This document shows positions 35,470 to 44,069 of a stretch of 64,000 bases of DNA, piece after piece. The stretch covers positions 47,319-111,318 of the forward strand of contig NZ_JACJOO010000058.1 in NCBI RefSeq assembly GCF_014695575.1, given 5' to 3'. Under the pieces are notes generated by a model, which saw nothing but the letters and a program-made list of their open reading frames with translations, ran no database searches and was not told the origin of the DNA. This stretch comes from Leptolyngbya sp. FACHB-8 (lineage in GTDB: Bacteria > Cyanobacteriota > Cyanobacteriia > Elainellales > Elainellaceae). Each line of letters starts with the position of its first letter. The stretch's first letter is position 1. Position numbers and translations under genes: made by a program.

Positions 35470-35570
35470 GGAGATTTCCAGATAAGAACTTCCCCATTAT
35501 TTGGAAAAAAGGCGCGGCGAAGCCGCGCCTTTTTTCCAAATAATGGGGATATTGTTTCTCAGAAATCTCC
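35470..35570. mobile_element. Family E hairpin element, copy 2 (101 bp)
   Basis: Ends are GGAGATTTC and GAAATCTCC. The central perfect 27-bp hairpin has arms CCCCATTATTTGGAAAAAAG and loop GAA, and its tip contains GCGAAGC (35517-35523). It is flanked by TCA on both sides. The rest of the gap 35450-35836 shows no gene. Confidence 0.7.
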
Positions 35571-35836
35571 TCAGACATTCTTGTGCTGTGCGTCACACAT
35601 CACACACCACGAGCGATGATTGCAAAAAGCTGGCTTGAGAGTGTTGCCTCTAGCCCCTTGCTGGTGGGACATCTGCCCGTCCTCCGGCACCTCTCGTCAA
35701 AAAAGAGGGTGCAGAGGACGTGTTGGGTCTTTTGTATCTGTAGGCTTTAAAACAGGTTTATAGACGTTGTCTGCGCCAGCTTGCAGTGCGGCTGACGAGG
35801 CAATCAGCGCTGTGGCATGTGTTTGGAGGAAGGGTG

Positions 35837-36742
35837 ATGGGAATGGGTTTGATGGCGGTGCGATCGCCCAAACGAGTTGGATTAGGATTACTGGCCATTA
35901 CAATAGCGGCGGCACTGTGGGCCATCGCAGCTATTGTGGCCCGGCAGCTATTTGATGCAGGGGTAACGCCGTTTCAGTTGGCTTGGGGGCGATCGGCGAT
36001 CGCTGCTGTGGGCCTGGGGGCAGTATCTCTGGGAAGGGGCGGATTTCGCTGGCGGATAGATGGGCGGGTGTTGGCCCTGGGGTTGTCGTTAGGGTTAGTG
36101 ACAGCCAGTTATTATGTGGCGATCGCTCGCATTTCTGTTTCGGCAGCGGTGGTGATTCAGTATATGGCTCCGGCTCTGGTGGTGCTGTGGACGGCGTTTC
36201 GTAACCGCAAGCGACCCAGTCTGGCTGTTGGCATGGCTGTTCTGTTGGCTCTGTTAGGGGTGGCCATGATTTCAGGTCTGGGAGATCAGGATTTGCGGTT
36301 GGATAGCATTGGCCTGATGGCTGCTGGCCTCAGTGCTCTATTTTTCAGCAGCTATACGTTACTGAGCGAATCCCTCGTTCATCAGCTAGGGGCGACAGGG
36401 GTGATGTTTCGAGGCTTCTTCATTTCAAGCTTGTTCTGGCTGGCCTATCTGGTGCCCCAGGGCCCATCAATGTTGCTATTTCAACCTGCTCATTTTCCCA
36501 GTTTGCTCTTTGTGGGCATTGCCGGAACTCTGGTGCCGTTTTCCCTGATGTGCTGGGGTATTCAGCAAATGAGTGCGGAACGAGGGGCGATCGCTGCTAC
36601 TCTAGAGCCGGTTTTAGCAGCATTGTTTGCCTGGCTCTGGTTAAATCAATCCCTCAGCCTGACTCAAATTTTGGGCAGTGTTTTGGTTTTAATGGCGGTC
36701 ACAGCTCTACAATCCCGCAAGCTCACCAATCCTCAGATATAG
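35837..36742 (+). CDS. EamA/DMT-family transporter
   Basis: The 301-residue integral membrane protein has about ten helices in two EamA repeats (repeat one from AAALWAIAAIVARQLFD, repeat two from GLMAAGLSALFFSSYTLLSE). It probably exports or imports a small metabolite or amino acid; the substrate is unknown. GGAGG (35825-35829) stands 7 nt before ATG 35837, which decides the start over the longer frame; the overlapping GTG at 35834 is an alternative. Monocistronic. Confidence 0.92.
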   Translation: MGMGLMAVRSPKRVGLGLLAITIAAALWAIAAIVARQLFDAGVTPFQLAWGRSAIAAVGLGAVSLGRGGFRWRIDGRVLALGLSLGLVTASYYVAIARISVSAAVVIQYMAPALVVLWTAFRNRKRPSLAVGMAVLLALLGVAMISGLGDQDLRLDSIGLMAAGLSALFFSSYTLLSESLVHQLGATGVMFRGFFISSLFWLAYLVPQGPSMLLFQPAHFPSLLFVGIAGTLVPFSLMCWGIQQMSAERGAIAATLEPVLAALFAWLWLNQSLSLTQILGSVLVLMAVTALQSRKLTNPQI

Positions 36743-36909
36743 GAGGGGATGGGCGCTTCAGACCGTGCTCTCCTTCTTAAGAAAATTTTCGATATGCATT
36801 TTTCACCCATCAGGGTTATCCATATGGATGATGAGCATGCCAGAGACTTTTCGTAGTATTAAGTCATAGAAGGATTTGCCATCCTCAAGCCTTTGGGAGC
36901 CTTCCAGTT

Positions 36910-37038
36910 ATGGATAAGCGAGAAACAATTATTCGGGAACTGCGTCATCAGCTTTACTACACCAATCCTGGTTCTGACCGGGATGCTGTGCGCCGACAGC
37001 TCGATTTCTGGTCTCGCTACCGCCAGCCTAAAGCTTAA
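36910..37038 (+). CDS. Small basic protein of 42 residues
   Basis: The frame encodes MDKRETIIRELRHQLYY followed by TNPGSDRDAVRRQLDFWSR and RYRQPKA-like ends, highly charged and helical. GGGAG (about 36894-36898) precedes the ATG at somewhat long spacing. A good terminator stands 65 nt downstream, so this looks like a real short transcript. No homologous family is recalled with certainty; the DxVRRQLxFWxRYR pattern looks like a small DNA/RNA-associated helix. The overlapping 69-residue frame starting 36893 is a shadow. Confidence 0.65.
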   Translation: MDKRETIIRELRHQLYYTNPGSDRDAVRRQLDFWSRYRQPKA

Positions 37039-37101
37039 CGCAGCACTTTTGGGATTTAGTCTTAACCTGTTGTCCGATTGCTACGACCTCCTCTTAATAT
37101 G

Positions 37102-37132
37102 AACCCGGCAGAATCTGCCGGGTTTTTCTTTC
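37102..37132 (+). terminator. Rho-independent terminator of the small protein gene
   Basis: AACCCGGCAGA and TCTGCCGGGTT arms are followed by TTTCTTT. Confidence 0.92.
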
Positions 37133-37144
37133 TCAGCATTAGCA

Positions 37145-37195
37145 GGTTGCAGAGTGTTTTGGACGGACGGTGCCCGTCCAAAACACTCTGCAACC
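37145..37195. repeat. Hairpin with GGTTGCAGAGTGTTTTGGAC arms
   Basis: The 20-nt arms are perfect, with the tip GGACGG...CCGTCC. It is followed at once by family F copy 2. Confidence 0.85.
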
Positions 37196-37199
37196 TTGT

Positions 37200-37291
37200 A
37201 ATTTTTTGAGGGGTCGTAGACCCCTCAAAAACTCCTTAAATTTCATGTTCAAATGTGAGATAACCCCGCACTTGAACATGGACAGACCACT
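37200..37291. repeat. Family F repeat, copy 2
   Basis: TTTTTGAGGGG/CCCCTCAAAAA hairpin, ATTTCATGTTCAA, TAACCCC and TTGAACAT...GACAGACCAC are in the same order as at 18614-18706. The left end is degraded. Confidence 0.75.
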
Positions 37292-37311
37292 ACTCAGCAT
37301 GGCATTTATAG

Positions 37312-37385
37312 ACTGACGCAATCTGGTTAGGACAGTTTATTTTTGAAAAGCTTCACGCCGTGAAGCTTTTCAAAAATAAACTTCC
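37312..37385. repeat. Family B-like fragment and AGTTTATTTTTGAAAAGCTT hairpin
   Basis: GACTGACGCAATCTGGTTAGGACAG resembles the sequence outside family C copy 1 (18378-18400). It is followed by a perfect 22-bp hairpin around ACGCCGT (37334-37382). No gene occupies 37383-37797 with support; several reading frames there lack ribosome sites. Confidence 0.6.
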
Positions 37386-37797
37386 TGGCTCTGAGCATGT
37401 AGCGCCACACATCGCTAATCCAGTGTATTGCAATCGGATTCGTGTAAGTTCGGGTTACAAGGGTGGCTTTGAGTGTCCACCAATACACAGTATTCGAAAC
37501 CACCCTTAACCTGCACTTAAGTTCATAGCGGTCATATTTTTCCGAAACCACTGGGAACATACTGATTTCACTCCCAGTCTCGAAAACTGAAGTACCGTAG
37601 CGCCATCTCATGATGTTCGGCGAATCTAAGCCCACGCATGGTTTGGCAAATTTGATGTGCCCAATTATTCCCTTAGCGGTGAAAGTATTAGTCGTCTCAA
37701 GCCAGAAGTTGTAAGTAACAAAGAATACCTGGCCGAATAAAGGGTGCTAGCACGGCTCAATATTCTCAGTCGAAACCTGTACTTGGAGTCTTCATTC

Positions 37798-39363
37798 ATG
37801 TTCCACCTGTCTGTCAATTCCTCCCTGACCCTGGGTTTAGTATCTGGATTATTTTTTTCAGGGCCAATGCTACCCTTTAGCCTGGCCTCTGCTGTCACTC
37901 CAGAGGTTGCTTCCCCAACGACTGCAACACGGTTGGCCCAGCGGGTCGATGATGCTGAAGAGCGAGATGGTTGGCGTGTTGCCAGCCAAATTGTGCAAGT
38001 GGTGAATGAGCAACAGCAAACTACGCACCTGGCAATCCTGGCTGACATTCTGGATATGCCCGAAACCAGTTATGCCAACGCGGTTTACCAACTATATGCT
38101 TACCATCAGGGGCAGTGGCGGGAAGTCTACACAACGTCTGGTTCGCGGCTAATCACCTACTCTCAGCAAGGCATTGCCCTCCCTCCTGAACTGGTGTCTG
38201 TAGAACAAATTCGTCAGCAGCTTGGGGTGAATGATTTATCGAACGTACAGTTTCGCGCTGTGGTGAATTGCCGCTATGACCTACGGGGCGGGCAGCGCGA
38301 TCGCCAAACCCAATTTGAACGTACGGTCGTTTACCGCGAACTGGGCCGTTCTAACCTCACTCAGCTCAGCCAACTCCGGTTAGTGGAGTCCAGCCGTTTC
38401 TCTCTGGCGATTCGGCAAACCCAGTCCAGTTTGCAAGGGGTAACCGCTCGTATCTCACTGCGGCAGCGCTATGGCCAGAGCTTTGCGCAGGAACGATTTG
38501 TGGGCGACTTCCGTTACCGGATTAATGACACGGCACAATTTGTGGAAGGATTGACAGCAGGCGATCGCGTCGTTGTCCGCCTATTTGATACCCAAAATCG
38601 CTTTATTGGCTACAGCGAATTTGAAGTGCTGGCGGGTCAAAGTCTTGTCACTCTGGTCCTTTCCAATACCGTGGGTAATGACGGTTTGGTGAGAACGGTG
38701 TATGGTTCCGATGCCAATCAAGATAACCGCATTGATACCAGCACGACCTATTACGACTATTTCACTCGGGTTACCAATACCCAGAACTACCGCGAGTCCC
38801 GAGTCACCTACCTGCGCACAACCGAACAAATAAATGTCAGCAGTTTCCAGGTCAATACATTGCCGAATCCTCCCCGGGGCGGCTGCATCTATCCCACCTC
38901 GTTCCAGAGCGGTTCCTTTGAAGTAGTGAGCCGCACCATTCGCGTTTTCTCGTCTAACTTGGTTAATGCGATCGTGGCCATTCCAGGGGAAGTCACACGA
39001 ATTATCGCAGTCAGCTCGACTACTATTTCGAGTTACCAGGTTATTCAACTGATCACGTCCTACGCTATTCAATACACCAGCATTAATGTTGGGAGTATTA
39101 ACACCACTTGTGATCTGGGTTGCGTCGGTGGCGATGACGACGATGATCAAGATGACGACGATGATCAGGATGATGATCAAGATAATGACGATGATCAAGA
39201 TGATGATCAAGATGACGACGACGATGATCAGGGTCGTCCCCGTCGCCGTAATTGCAATCAGGGTATTGGCAATGGTTCTGAAGGATGTGATCCTGGTAAT
39301 TCACGGCCTCACGGCGGTAGTAACGATGAAGGAGGCCGTCGCCCCGGTGGTCGCCGTCGCTAA
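37798..39363 (+). CDS. Secreted protein with Asp/Gln-rich tract
   Basis: 521 residues from ATG 37798 (MFHLSVNSSLTL). A signal-type start (about 5-33) leads into a domain of about 400 residues rich in beta-like segments and Arg/Gln (e.g. RQTQFERTVVYRELG, GDRVVVRLFDTQNRFIGYSEFEV). After CDLGCVGG comes a tract of almost only Asp with Gln (about residues 446-476, coded by repeated GATGATCAAGATGAC-like units). A basic/Gly tail follows with NQGIGNGSEGCDPGNS...GGSNDE, a motif I associate with secreted bacterial proteins. The tract could bind Ca2+. Function unknown. A terminator follows. Confidence 0.8.
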   Translation: MFHLSVNSSLTLGLVSGLFFSGPMLPFSLASAVTPEVASPTTATRLAQRVDDAEERDGWRVASQIVQVVNEQQQTTHLAILADILDMPETSYANAVYQLYAYHQGQWREVYTTSGSRLITYSQQGIALPPELVSVEQIRQQLGVNDLSNVQFRAVVNCRYDLRGGQRDRQTQFERTVVYRELGRSNLTQLSQLRLVESSRFSLAIRQTQSSLQGVTARISLRQRYGQSFAQERFVGDFRYRINDTAQFVEGLTAGDRVVVRLFDTQNRFIGYSEFEVLAGQSLVTLVLSNTVGNDGLVRTVYGSDANQDNRIDTSTTYYDYFTRVTNTQNYRESRVTYLRTTEQINVSSFQVNTLPNPPRGGCIYPTSFQSGSFEVVSRTIRVFSSNLVNAIVAIPGEVTRIIAVSSTTISSYQVIQLITSYAIQYTSINVGSINTTCDLGCVGGDDDDDQDDDDDQDDDQDNDDDQDDDQDDDDDDQGRPRRRNCNQGIGNGSEGCDPGNSRPHGGSNDEGGRRPGGRRR

Positions 39364-39390
39364 TAGCGTTACAGCTATTTTTATATAAGA

Positions 39391-39420
39391 AGAAGGTCGG
39401 TACTTTGTACCGACCTTCTA
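39391..39420 (+). terminator. Terminator of the Asp-rich protein gene
   Basis: GAAGGTCGGTAC and GTACCGACCTTC arms surround a short loop, 28 nt after the stop codon. Confidence 0.85.
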
Positions 39421-39460
39421 TTGCTGACTGCTATGCTCACATCTTGCACCTTTCCAACGC

Positions 39461-39522
39461 CAAAACCCAGAACCGTTGTTTTTTCGTCACAAAGCGACAA
39501 AAACTAACGGTTCTGGGTTTTG
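39461..39522. repeat. Family G hairpin
   Basis: Arms CAAAACCCAGAACCGTT and AACGGTTCTGGGTTTTG. The tip contains CACAAAGCGAC. Outer ATCTTGCACC and ATGCAGGATG are shared with other family G copies. Confidence 0.7.
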
Positions 39523-39560
39523 ATGCAGGATGTTGAATATGGGTATGTACTGTGCTGGAC

Positions 39561-39621
39561 AACCTGTACCCGCAGGAGCGGGGTGAGACGTAGGCTCACC
39601 TCTCTCCTGCGGGTACAGGTT
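39561..39621. terminator. Hairpin terminator of the flippase gene
   Basis: Arms AACCTGTACCCGCAGGAG and complement with an imperfect GGTGAG/CTCACC tip lie directly after the minus-strand flippase stop. The family resembles the other long intergenic palindromes. Confidence 0.7.
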
Positions 39622-39636
39622 ATCTGGAACCTCTGA

Positions 39637-40917
39637 TTAAGCTTCACGGCGCTGTTGGGCGCGAATCAAGAACCAAATCATAGCCCATACGGCGATCGTC
39701 TGCAGCCCATCCGATATCAGTGTCGCCCAAGCAGCCCCTTTCCAGGAAAAAAGTGGAATCCAGAACAGGTTGAGGACAAAGTTGACTCCCGCTACAAACA
39801 CCTGAATGGTGCTCCGTAACCCCTGTCGTCCCAAGCCTGAGATTAAATCTGCTGCCGGAAATCGTAGACCCAGAAGTAAAACCATGGGAGCTAGCCAACG
39901 CATCGCGTCTACTGCATTACTGTATTCCTGGCCTAGGATGATGGGCACAATGGGGGCCACCAGGGGGAGTATCAGGGTCATGAGCAGGGCATATCCTGCC
40001 GAAAGCTTCAGCACCTTCAGAGCAAACTGTACTCCCGAGCGAACGCCTTCCGCCCCATGTTTGTAGAACTTGGCGTAGGAAGCCGACATAATAGCCCGGA
40101 TTGGTACGCAGGAGATTTCAATCAGGCGATAGGCTGCTGCGTAAATACCTGTTCCCTCCAGAGAGCCCATGCTGGCCAGCATGGTTTTATCCAGGTTGGC
40201 ATTAAGGCTGGAGGCCGATTGATTGATGGAGAAATAGAAGCCCTCGCGGAACTCGTACTGCTTGAGGGGAGCGATCGCAAATCGAGGTGCTTCAATTCTC
40301 CGGGACACAACCCATAAGCTGAGCCCAGCAGCCAGTAAGGTACTGGCCGTGTAGAGTACTGTCCATAAGATAAGAGTGTGGCCTTGTCCTGCAATCAACA
40401 GCAGGATCAGAGCCGCTACCAGATTTTTGAAGCTGACGAGGTTTGACAAGATCGCACAGGTGCGAATGTCATCGACCGCTAGAAATGCGTTATAGGACTG
40501 AGTGTGAACAGATTTCCCCACCAATTCGGCGATCAAAATCAGCCCAATGATAAGACCAGAGGTAGAGGCTGGCAGGGTCAATTTGCCAATAATGTAGCAG
40601 AGCAGGGTCAGCAACAAACCTGAGAACAGGCTCAAAAGTACGGAGCTACCCATGCGATCGCGAAAACAGGTGCGATCGCGTGATACCGTTTTCACCAACA
40701 AATGCTCACTACCCCAGGTCGCGAAGGGAGCCGCTGCTCCAGCCAGGGAGAGCAAACCCATGAATAATCCATAGCCTTCGACGCCTAGCGTCCTGGCAAT
40801 GATTACAAAATAACCTGCTTGAATCCCCAGACGAACCCCCTGGGATACTGCCATGATTAGCGTATGACGGATCAATTCGCTACGAAATAGCTGACGAATT
40901 CGTTCTGTAAGCCGCAT
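39637..40917 (-). CDS. Polysaccharide flippase (Wzx/MATE-like)
   Basis: The 426-residue membrane protein has about 12-14 helices and belongs to the MOP flippase group (oligosaccharide or polysaccharide export, moving lipid-linked sugars across the inner membrane). Characteristic blocks are the N-terminal GYFVIIARTLGVEGYGLFM and the C-terminal PLFSWKGAAWATLISDG. It is divergent from a glycosyltransferase at 41391, and together they suggest a small exopolysaccharide locus, although no polymerase is present. Start at the ATG 40917. Confidence 0.92.
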   Translation of the reverse strand: MRLTERIRQLFRSELIRHTLIMAVSQGVRLGIQAGYFVIIARTLGVEGYGLFMGLLSLAGAAAPFATWGSEHLLVKTVSRDRTCFRDRMGSSVLLSLFSGLLLTLLCYIIGKLTLPASTSGLIIGLILIAELVGKSVHTQSYNAFLAVDDIRTCAILSNLVSFKNLVAALILLLIAGQGHTLILWTVLYTASTLLAAGLSLWVVSRRIEAPRFAIAPLKQYEFREGFYFSINQSASSLNANLDKTMLASMGSLEGTGIYAAAYRLIEISCVPIRAIMSASYAKFYKHGAEGVRSGVQFALKVLKLSAGYALLMTLILPLVAPIVPIILGQEYSNAVDAMRWLAPMVLLLGLRFPAADLISGLGRQGLRSTIQVFVAGVNFVLNLFWIPLFSWKGAAWATLISDGLQTIAVWAMIWFLIRAQQRREA

Positions 40918-41390
40918 GGATTCTTGCTAAATATTCCAAAGTTGTGTCAATAAACTCTGGAGGACTAAAACTAGATGCTTGTGAGCAGCGACATGCTGAT
41001 ATAGACGGAAAATCTGGAAAAGTGACTCAGGTAGATGTAAATGCACAGAGCTCGGGAAAAGTCAACATTCCTTTGGCCCTTGGCACTTTAGAAATATATC
41101 GTTACCTTTTCGGAGAACTGTTCAAAGTCCTAATAGTTCAGATAAGGAATCTTTTGTATCTTAATTGACCATACAAAAGATTTTCTCCGTTAACAACAAC
41201 GCCCATGTTTAGATTTTGCCTATCTTACGGGTACGTTTTTCCGGAAACTTTCAGACTAATTTCTTCGTCTTCGAAAAAGGTTTTCTTGAAATGTATCTAG
41301 GATTGTGCAGATCTATAGGGTCCGTCAGGCCATGTCTACCCCGGTGACGCTTTTGTGACTGCAATTTAGCAAAATTCAGAGCGATCTCTT
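40918..41390. promoter_or_regulatory. Divergent intergenic region, flippase/glycosyltransferase
   Basis: This 473-bp gap should hold two divergent promoters. It contains an inverted repeat AATCTTTTGTA/TACAAAAGATT (41148-41182). The 74-residue frame at 40944-41168 has no ribosome site and was not accepted. Confidence 0.4.
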
Positions 41391-42365
41391 ATGCAATACA
41401 ATTGCCAGACAAATGAGCACCTTGCATCCACTTTGGATTCCATGCCTGAACCCTTTGTTTCCGTGATTATTCCAGTTTTTAACGATGCTGAAAAACTTAA
41501 AACTTGTTTGTCAGCGTTGGCTCAGCAAACCTATCGACCTGACAGTTATGAAGTCATTGTGGTAGATAATGGTTCTGAAAATTTTGAAGAAATTGAGGCG
41601 CTAGCCGCACAATTTCCTCAGGTTGTCCTTACGCAAGAATCAACACCCGGCTCCTATGCCGCTCGGAACAAAGGGATTAGTGTCGCCAAGGGTAGCATCA
41701 TTGCCTTCACCGATTCAGATTGTATCCCCGCCCCAGATTGGCTTGAAAAAGGGGTTCACTGTCTTTTAGAGCACCCACACTGTGGGTTAGTAGCAGGCCG
41801 TATTGATATCTTCTACAAGGATTCCGAGAACCCGACGGCCGTCGAACTCTACGATGGCGTCATTATGGGGTTTCCTCAGGACGAATTTATCAGCAAGCGT
41901 AAGGCAGGTGCCACTGCCAATGTCTTTACCTGGAAACATGTGGTTGACCAGGTAGGTAATTTCAAAGCTCAAATGAAATCCCACGGGGATATGGAGTGGG
42001 GAAAGCGAGTTCATACCGCTGGCTATGAGTTGATTTACGCTGACAATGCCCGTATCGCTCACCCGGCTCGTGATTCCTTCCAACAGCTATATAAGCGAAC
42101 TATTCGTCTGGTGGGCGGCATGTATGACATGTACGTCACTCAGGAAAACTCCATTTGGAAACGCAACAAACGCGTTGTCCGCTTTATTGTTTCTGATCTG
42201 CTGTTACTAGGGATTGGTAAGAACATCAGAAAAGCCTGGCAGGATAGCCGCCTGCAACGGATAGACCTGAGGCTTAAGGTCATTGGAATCATCCTGATCA
42301 TGCGATACGTCGGAATGACGGAAAAAATTCGCCTGAAATTTGGAGGTAGTGCTTTCCGCGGTTAA
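41391..42365 (+). CDS. Family 2 glycosyltransferase
   Basis: 324 residues with a GT-A nucleotide-binding fold: VSVIIPVFNDAEKLKTCLSAL, VIVVDNGSENFEE, the DxD-like motif TDSDCIPAPDWLE, and the later GDMEWGKRVHTAGY acceptor region. It probably transfers a sugar to a lipid-linked or polysaccharide acceptor. The start ATG 41391 precedes a 17-residue extension; ATG 41442 (MPEPFVSVII) would begin right at the fold and is a good alternative. A strong terminator follows. It partners with the divergent flippase. Confidence 0.9.
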   Translation: MQYNCQTNEHLASTLDSMPEPFVSVIIPVFNDAEKLKTCLSALAQQTYRPDSYEVIVVDNGSENFEEIEALAAQFPQVVLTQESTPGSYAARNKGISVAKGSIIAFTDSDCIPAPDWLEKGVHCLLEHPHCGLVAGRIDIFYKDSENPTAVELYDGVIMGFPQDEFISKRKAGATANVFTWKHVVDQVGNFKAQMKSHGDMEWGKRVHTAGYELIYADNARIAHPARDSFQQLYKRTIRLVGGMYDMYVTQENSIWKRNKRVVRFIVSDLLLLGIGKNIRKAWQDSRLQRIDLRLKVIGIILIMRYVGMTEKIRLKFGGSAFRG

Positions 42366-42378
42366 GTTCTTAATTGCA

Positions 42379-42420
42379 TAAAACAAAAGCTTGGAGGTTT
42401 ACCTCCAAGCTTTTGTTTTA
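42379..42420. terminator. Terminator after the glycosyltransferase
   Basis: AAAACAAAAGCTTGGAGGT and complement arms (19 bp) are nearly perfect, with TTTTGTTTT on either side. Confidence 0.88.
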
Positions 42421-42447
42421 TGCAATACTCCTGGTCCTGCACAGCGG

Positions 42448-42566
42448 AAATTAACCGAACCTCAGTTTGAGATAAGCTGAATTGCCCCTTTTGATGTGCA
42501 ACTTTTCAAAAATAACCATAAAGAAGGGAAGGATATGTGTGAACATATCCTTCCCTTCTTTGAAAA
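42448..42566. repeat. Family C half-element and hairpin
   Basis: TTAACCGAACCTCAGTTTGAGATAAGC-like sequence (about 42452-42480) resembles one end of family C. It is followed by a 20-bp hairpin AAAGAAGGGAAGGATATGTG/complement (42524-42565), which sits at the 3' end of cax and can serve as its terminator. Confidence 0.6.
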
Positions 42567-42577
42567 ATGGCTCTACC

Positions 42578-43681
42578 CTAACCGATCCCTTCAATCACAG
42601 GATGGTAGAAGAAGGCCACTGCCAGTACCCCATAGGCCGCCAGGAGCAGTAGCCCTTCAAACCAGTTGGAGCGTCCATCAGAGCTAATCGAGTTGGCAAT
42701 TAGGACGGCGATCGCCACCGCCACCAATTCAAATGGGTTGAAGTTGAGATCCATGGGTTGACCCCAAAACCAGCCCGTGATCACCAGAACGGGGGTGACA
42801 AACAGGGCGACCTGCATACTGGCACCCACCGCAACAGACAGAGACAGATCCATCTTGTTTTTGGTTGCCACCACAATGGCAGCGGCGTTTTCAGCGGCGT
42901 TACCAATGATGGGCAGCAAAATTACCCCGGTAAATAGCTCAGTCAACCCCAGAATTTTGGTGGCTTCTTCCAGAGAACCGACCAGCAATTCGGATTCCAG
43001 CGCAACGAACACCGTTGCGACAATGAGTACTGAAATCCAAACTTTCAGATTAGGTTTGTGGTTGCTGTGCTCAGCGTCAGTTTCTCCTCCCTCAAATTCG
43101 GCCACACCTACGTCGTAGAGGTAGCTGTGAGTTTTCATGGAGAAGAAGATGCTGGAGATGTAAACCAGAATCAGGATAATGGCAACGGCGATCGAAATTT
43201 TCTGCATGAGGGGTTCTTCAATCCCCTCGGAGGTAAAGTTAACAGCAGCCGGTAGCAGCAGAGCAATGACCGCCAGGTTCATGGCAGAGGCGTTCGTGCG
43301 GGCGACAATTGACTGAAAGGTTTGCTCCTTGTGACGCAGCCCTCCCAAAAACATGGCCAGCCCCATAACCAGAAGCAAGTTCCCCACAATCGAACCCACC
43401 AGGCTTGCCTTCACCACATTCACAAGTCCAGCTTTTAGAGCAACGAGCGAAATAATCAATTCAGCTGCGTTGCCAAAGGTGGCATTCAGTAAGCCACCTA
43501 GAGATGGCCCAACCACAACAGCAATTTCTTCCGTTGCCGTGCCGATCCAGGCGGCCAGAGGCAGAATGGCAAGACAGGCCAATCCAAACTCCACGAGAGG
43601 CCCCCAGTGCTGATAATGGGCCACTACAGAGATGGGTACAAAGATAAGTAGAACCGAAAAGACAATGTTTTTGATGGACAT
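42578..43681 (-). CDS. Calcium/proton antiporter (Cax/ChaA)
   Basis: Ca2+/H+ exchanger of the CaCA superfamily that pumps Ca2+ out of the cytoplasm. The 367-residue protein has about 11 helices in two homologous halves, each with the ion-binding repeat: GLLNATFGNAAELIISL (about 80-96) and LPIIGNAAENAAAIVVA (about 255-271). An acidic loop (EFEGGETDAEHS) separates the halves. Start ATG 43681. Confidence 0.94.
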   Translation of the reverse strand: MSIKNIVFSVLLIFVPISVVAHYQHWGPLVEFGLACLAILPLAAWIGTATEEIAVVVGPSLGGLLNATFGNAAELIISLVALKAGLVNVVKASLVGSIVGNLLLVMGLAMFLGGLRHKEQTFQSIVARTNASAMNLAVIALLLPAAVNFTSEGIEEPLMQKISIAVAIILILVYISSIFFSMKTHSYLYDVGVAEFEGGETDAEHSNHKPNLKVWISVLIVATVFVALESELLVGSLEEATKILGLTELFTGVILLPIIGNAAENAAAIVVATKNKMDLSLSVAVGASMQVALFVTPVLVITGWFWGQPMDLNFNPFELVAVAIAVLIANSISSDGRSNWFEGLLLLAAYGVLAVAFFYHPVIEGIG

Positions 43682-44069
43682 ACTGGCAAGTGGATGAGTT
43701 TGGGGGAAGCGGACAGCTTTCCTCTGCTATTTTGCCTGCAAAGGCCTGAATTGGAACCGTTGGTTGCAAACTAAGCGTAAGGATGGGTCCACGGGTGCTA
43801 AACGCTACGGTTAAGGGCAGGAGTGTTATACTCCTTTCCCCTCGCCCTTACAGAGCGCACACCTGTATATCTACCCGCCGAGATAACGCTTTTCCGGGAG
43901 CGTCCTTTGTCAGGGAACTGATGGTCGCATAGATGCACCTATAACCCTTTCCCGTTGGGTGAGATACAACGGAGAATGGCTGAAATGCAATGGCTGAGGA
44001 TGCTCTAACCAAGAAGTTAGGTTAGGATCAAAATACTTTTACAAAACGCAACAATCTTAAGCAATTGTT
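43682..44069. other. Gap between cax and the ferritin-like gene
   Basis: These 388 bp contain an imperfect hairpin TAAGGGCAGGAGT...CTCCTT...GCCCTTA (about 43812-43852) and no supported open frame. Confidence 0.4.

Noticed and set aside
37327..37635. 102-residue minus frame
   Set aside because: Its stretch runs through a palindrome and no ribosome site or domain is visible.
40944..41168. 74-residue frame between flippase and glycosyltransferase
   Set aside because: No ribosome site or known pattern; lies in a divergent promoter region.
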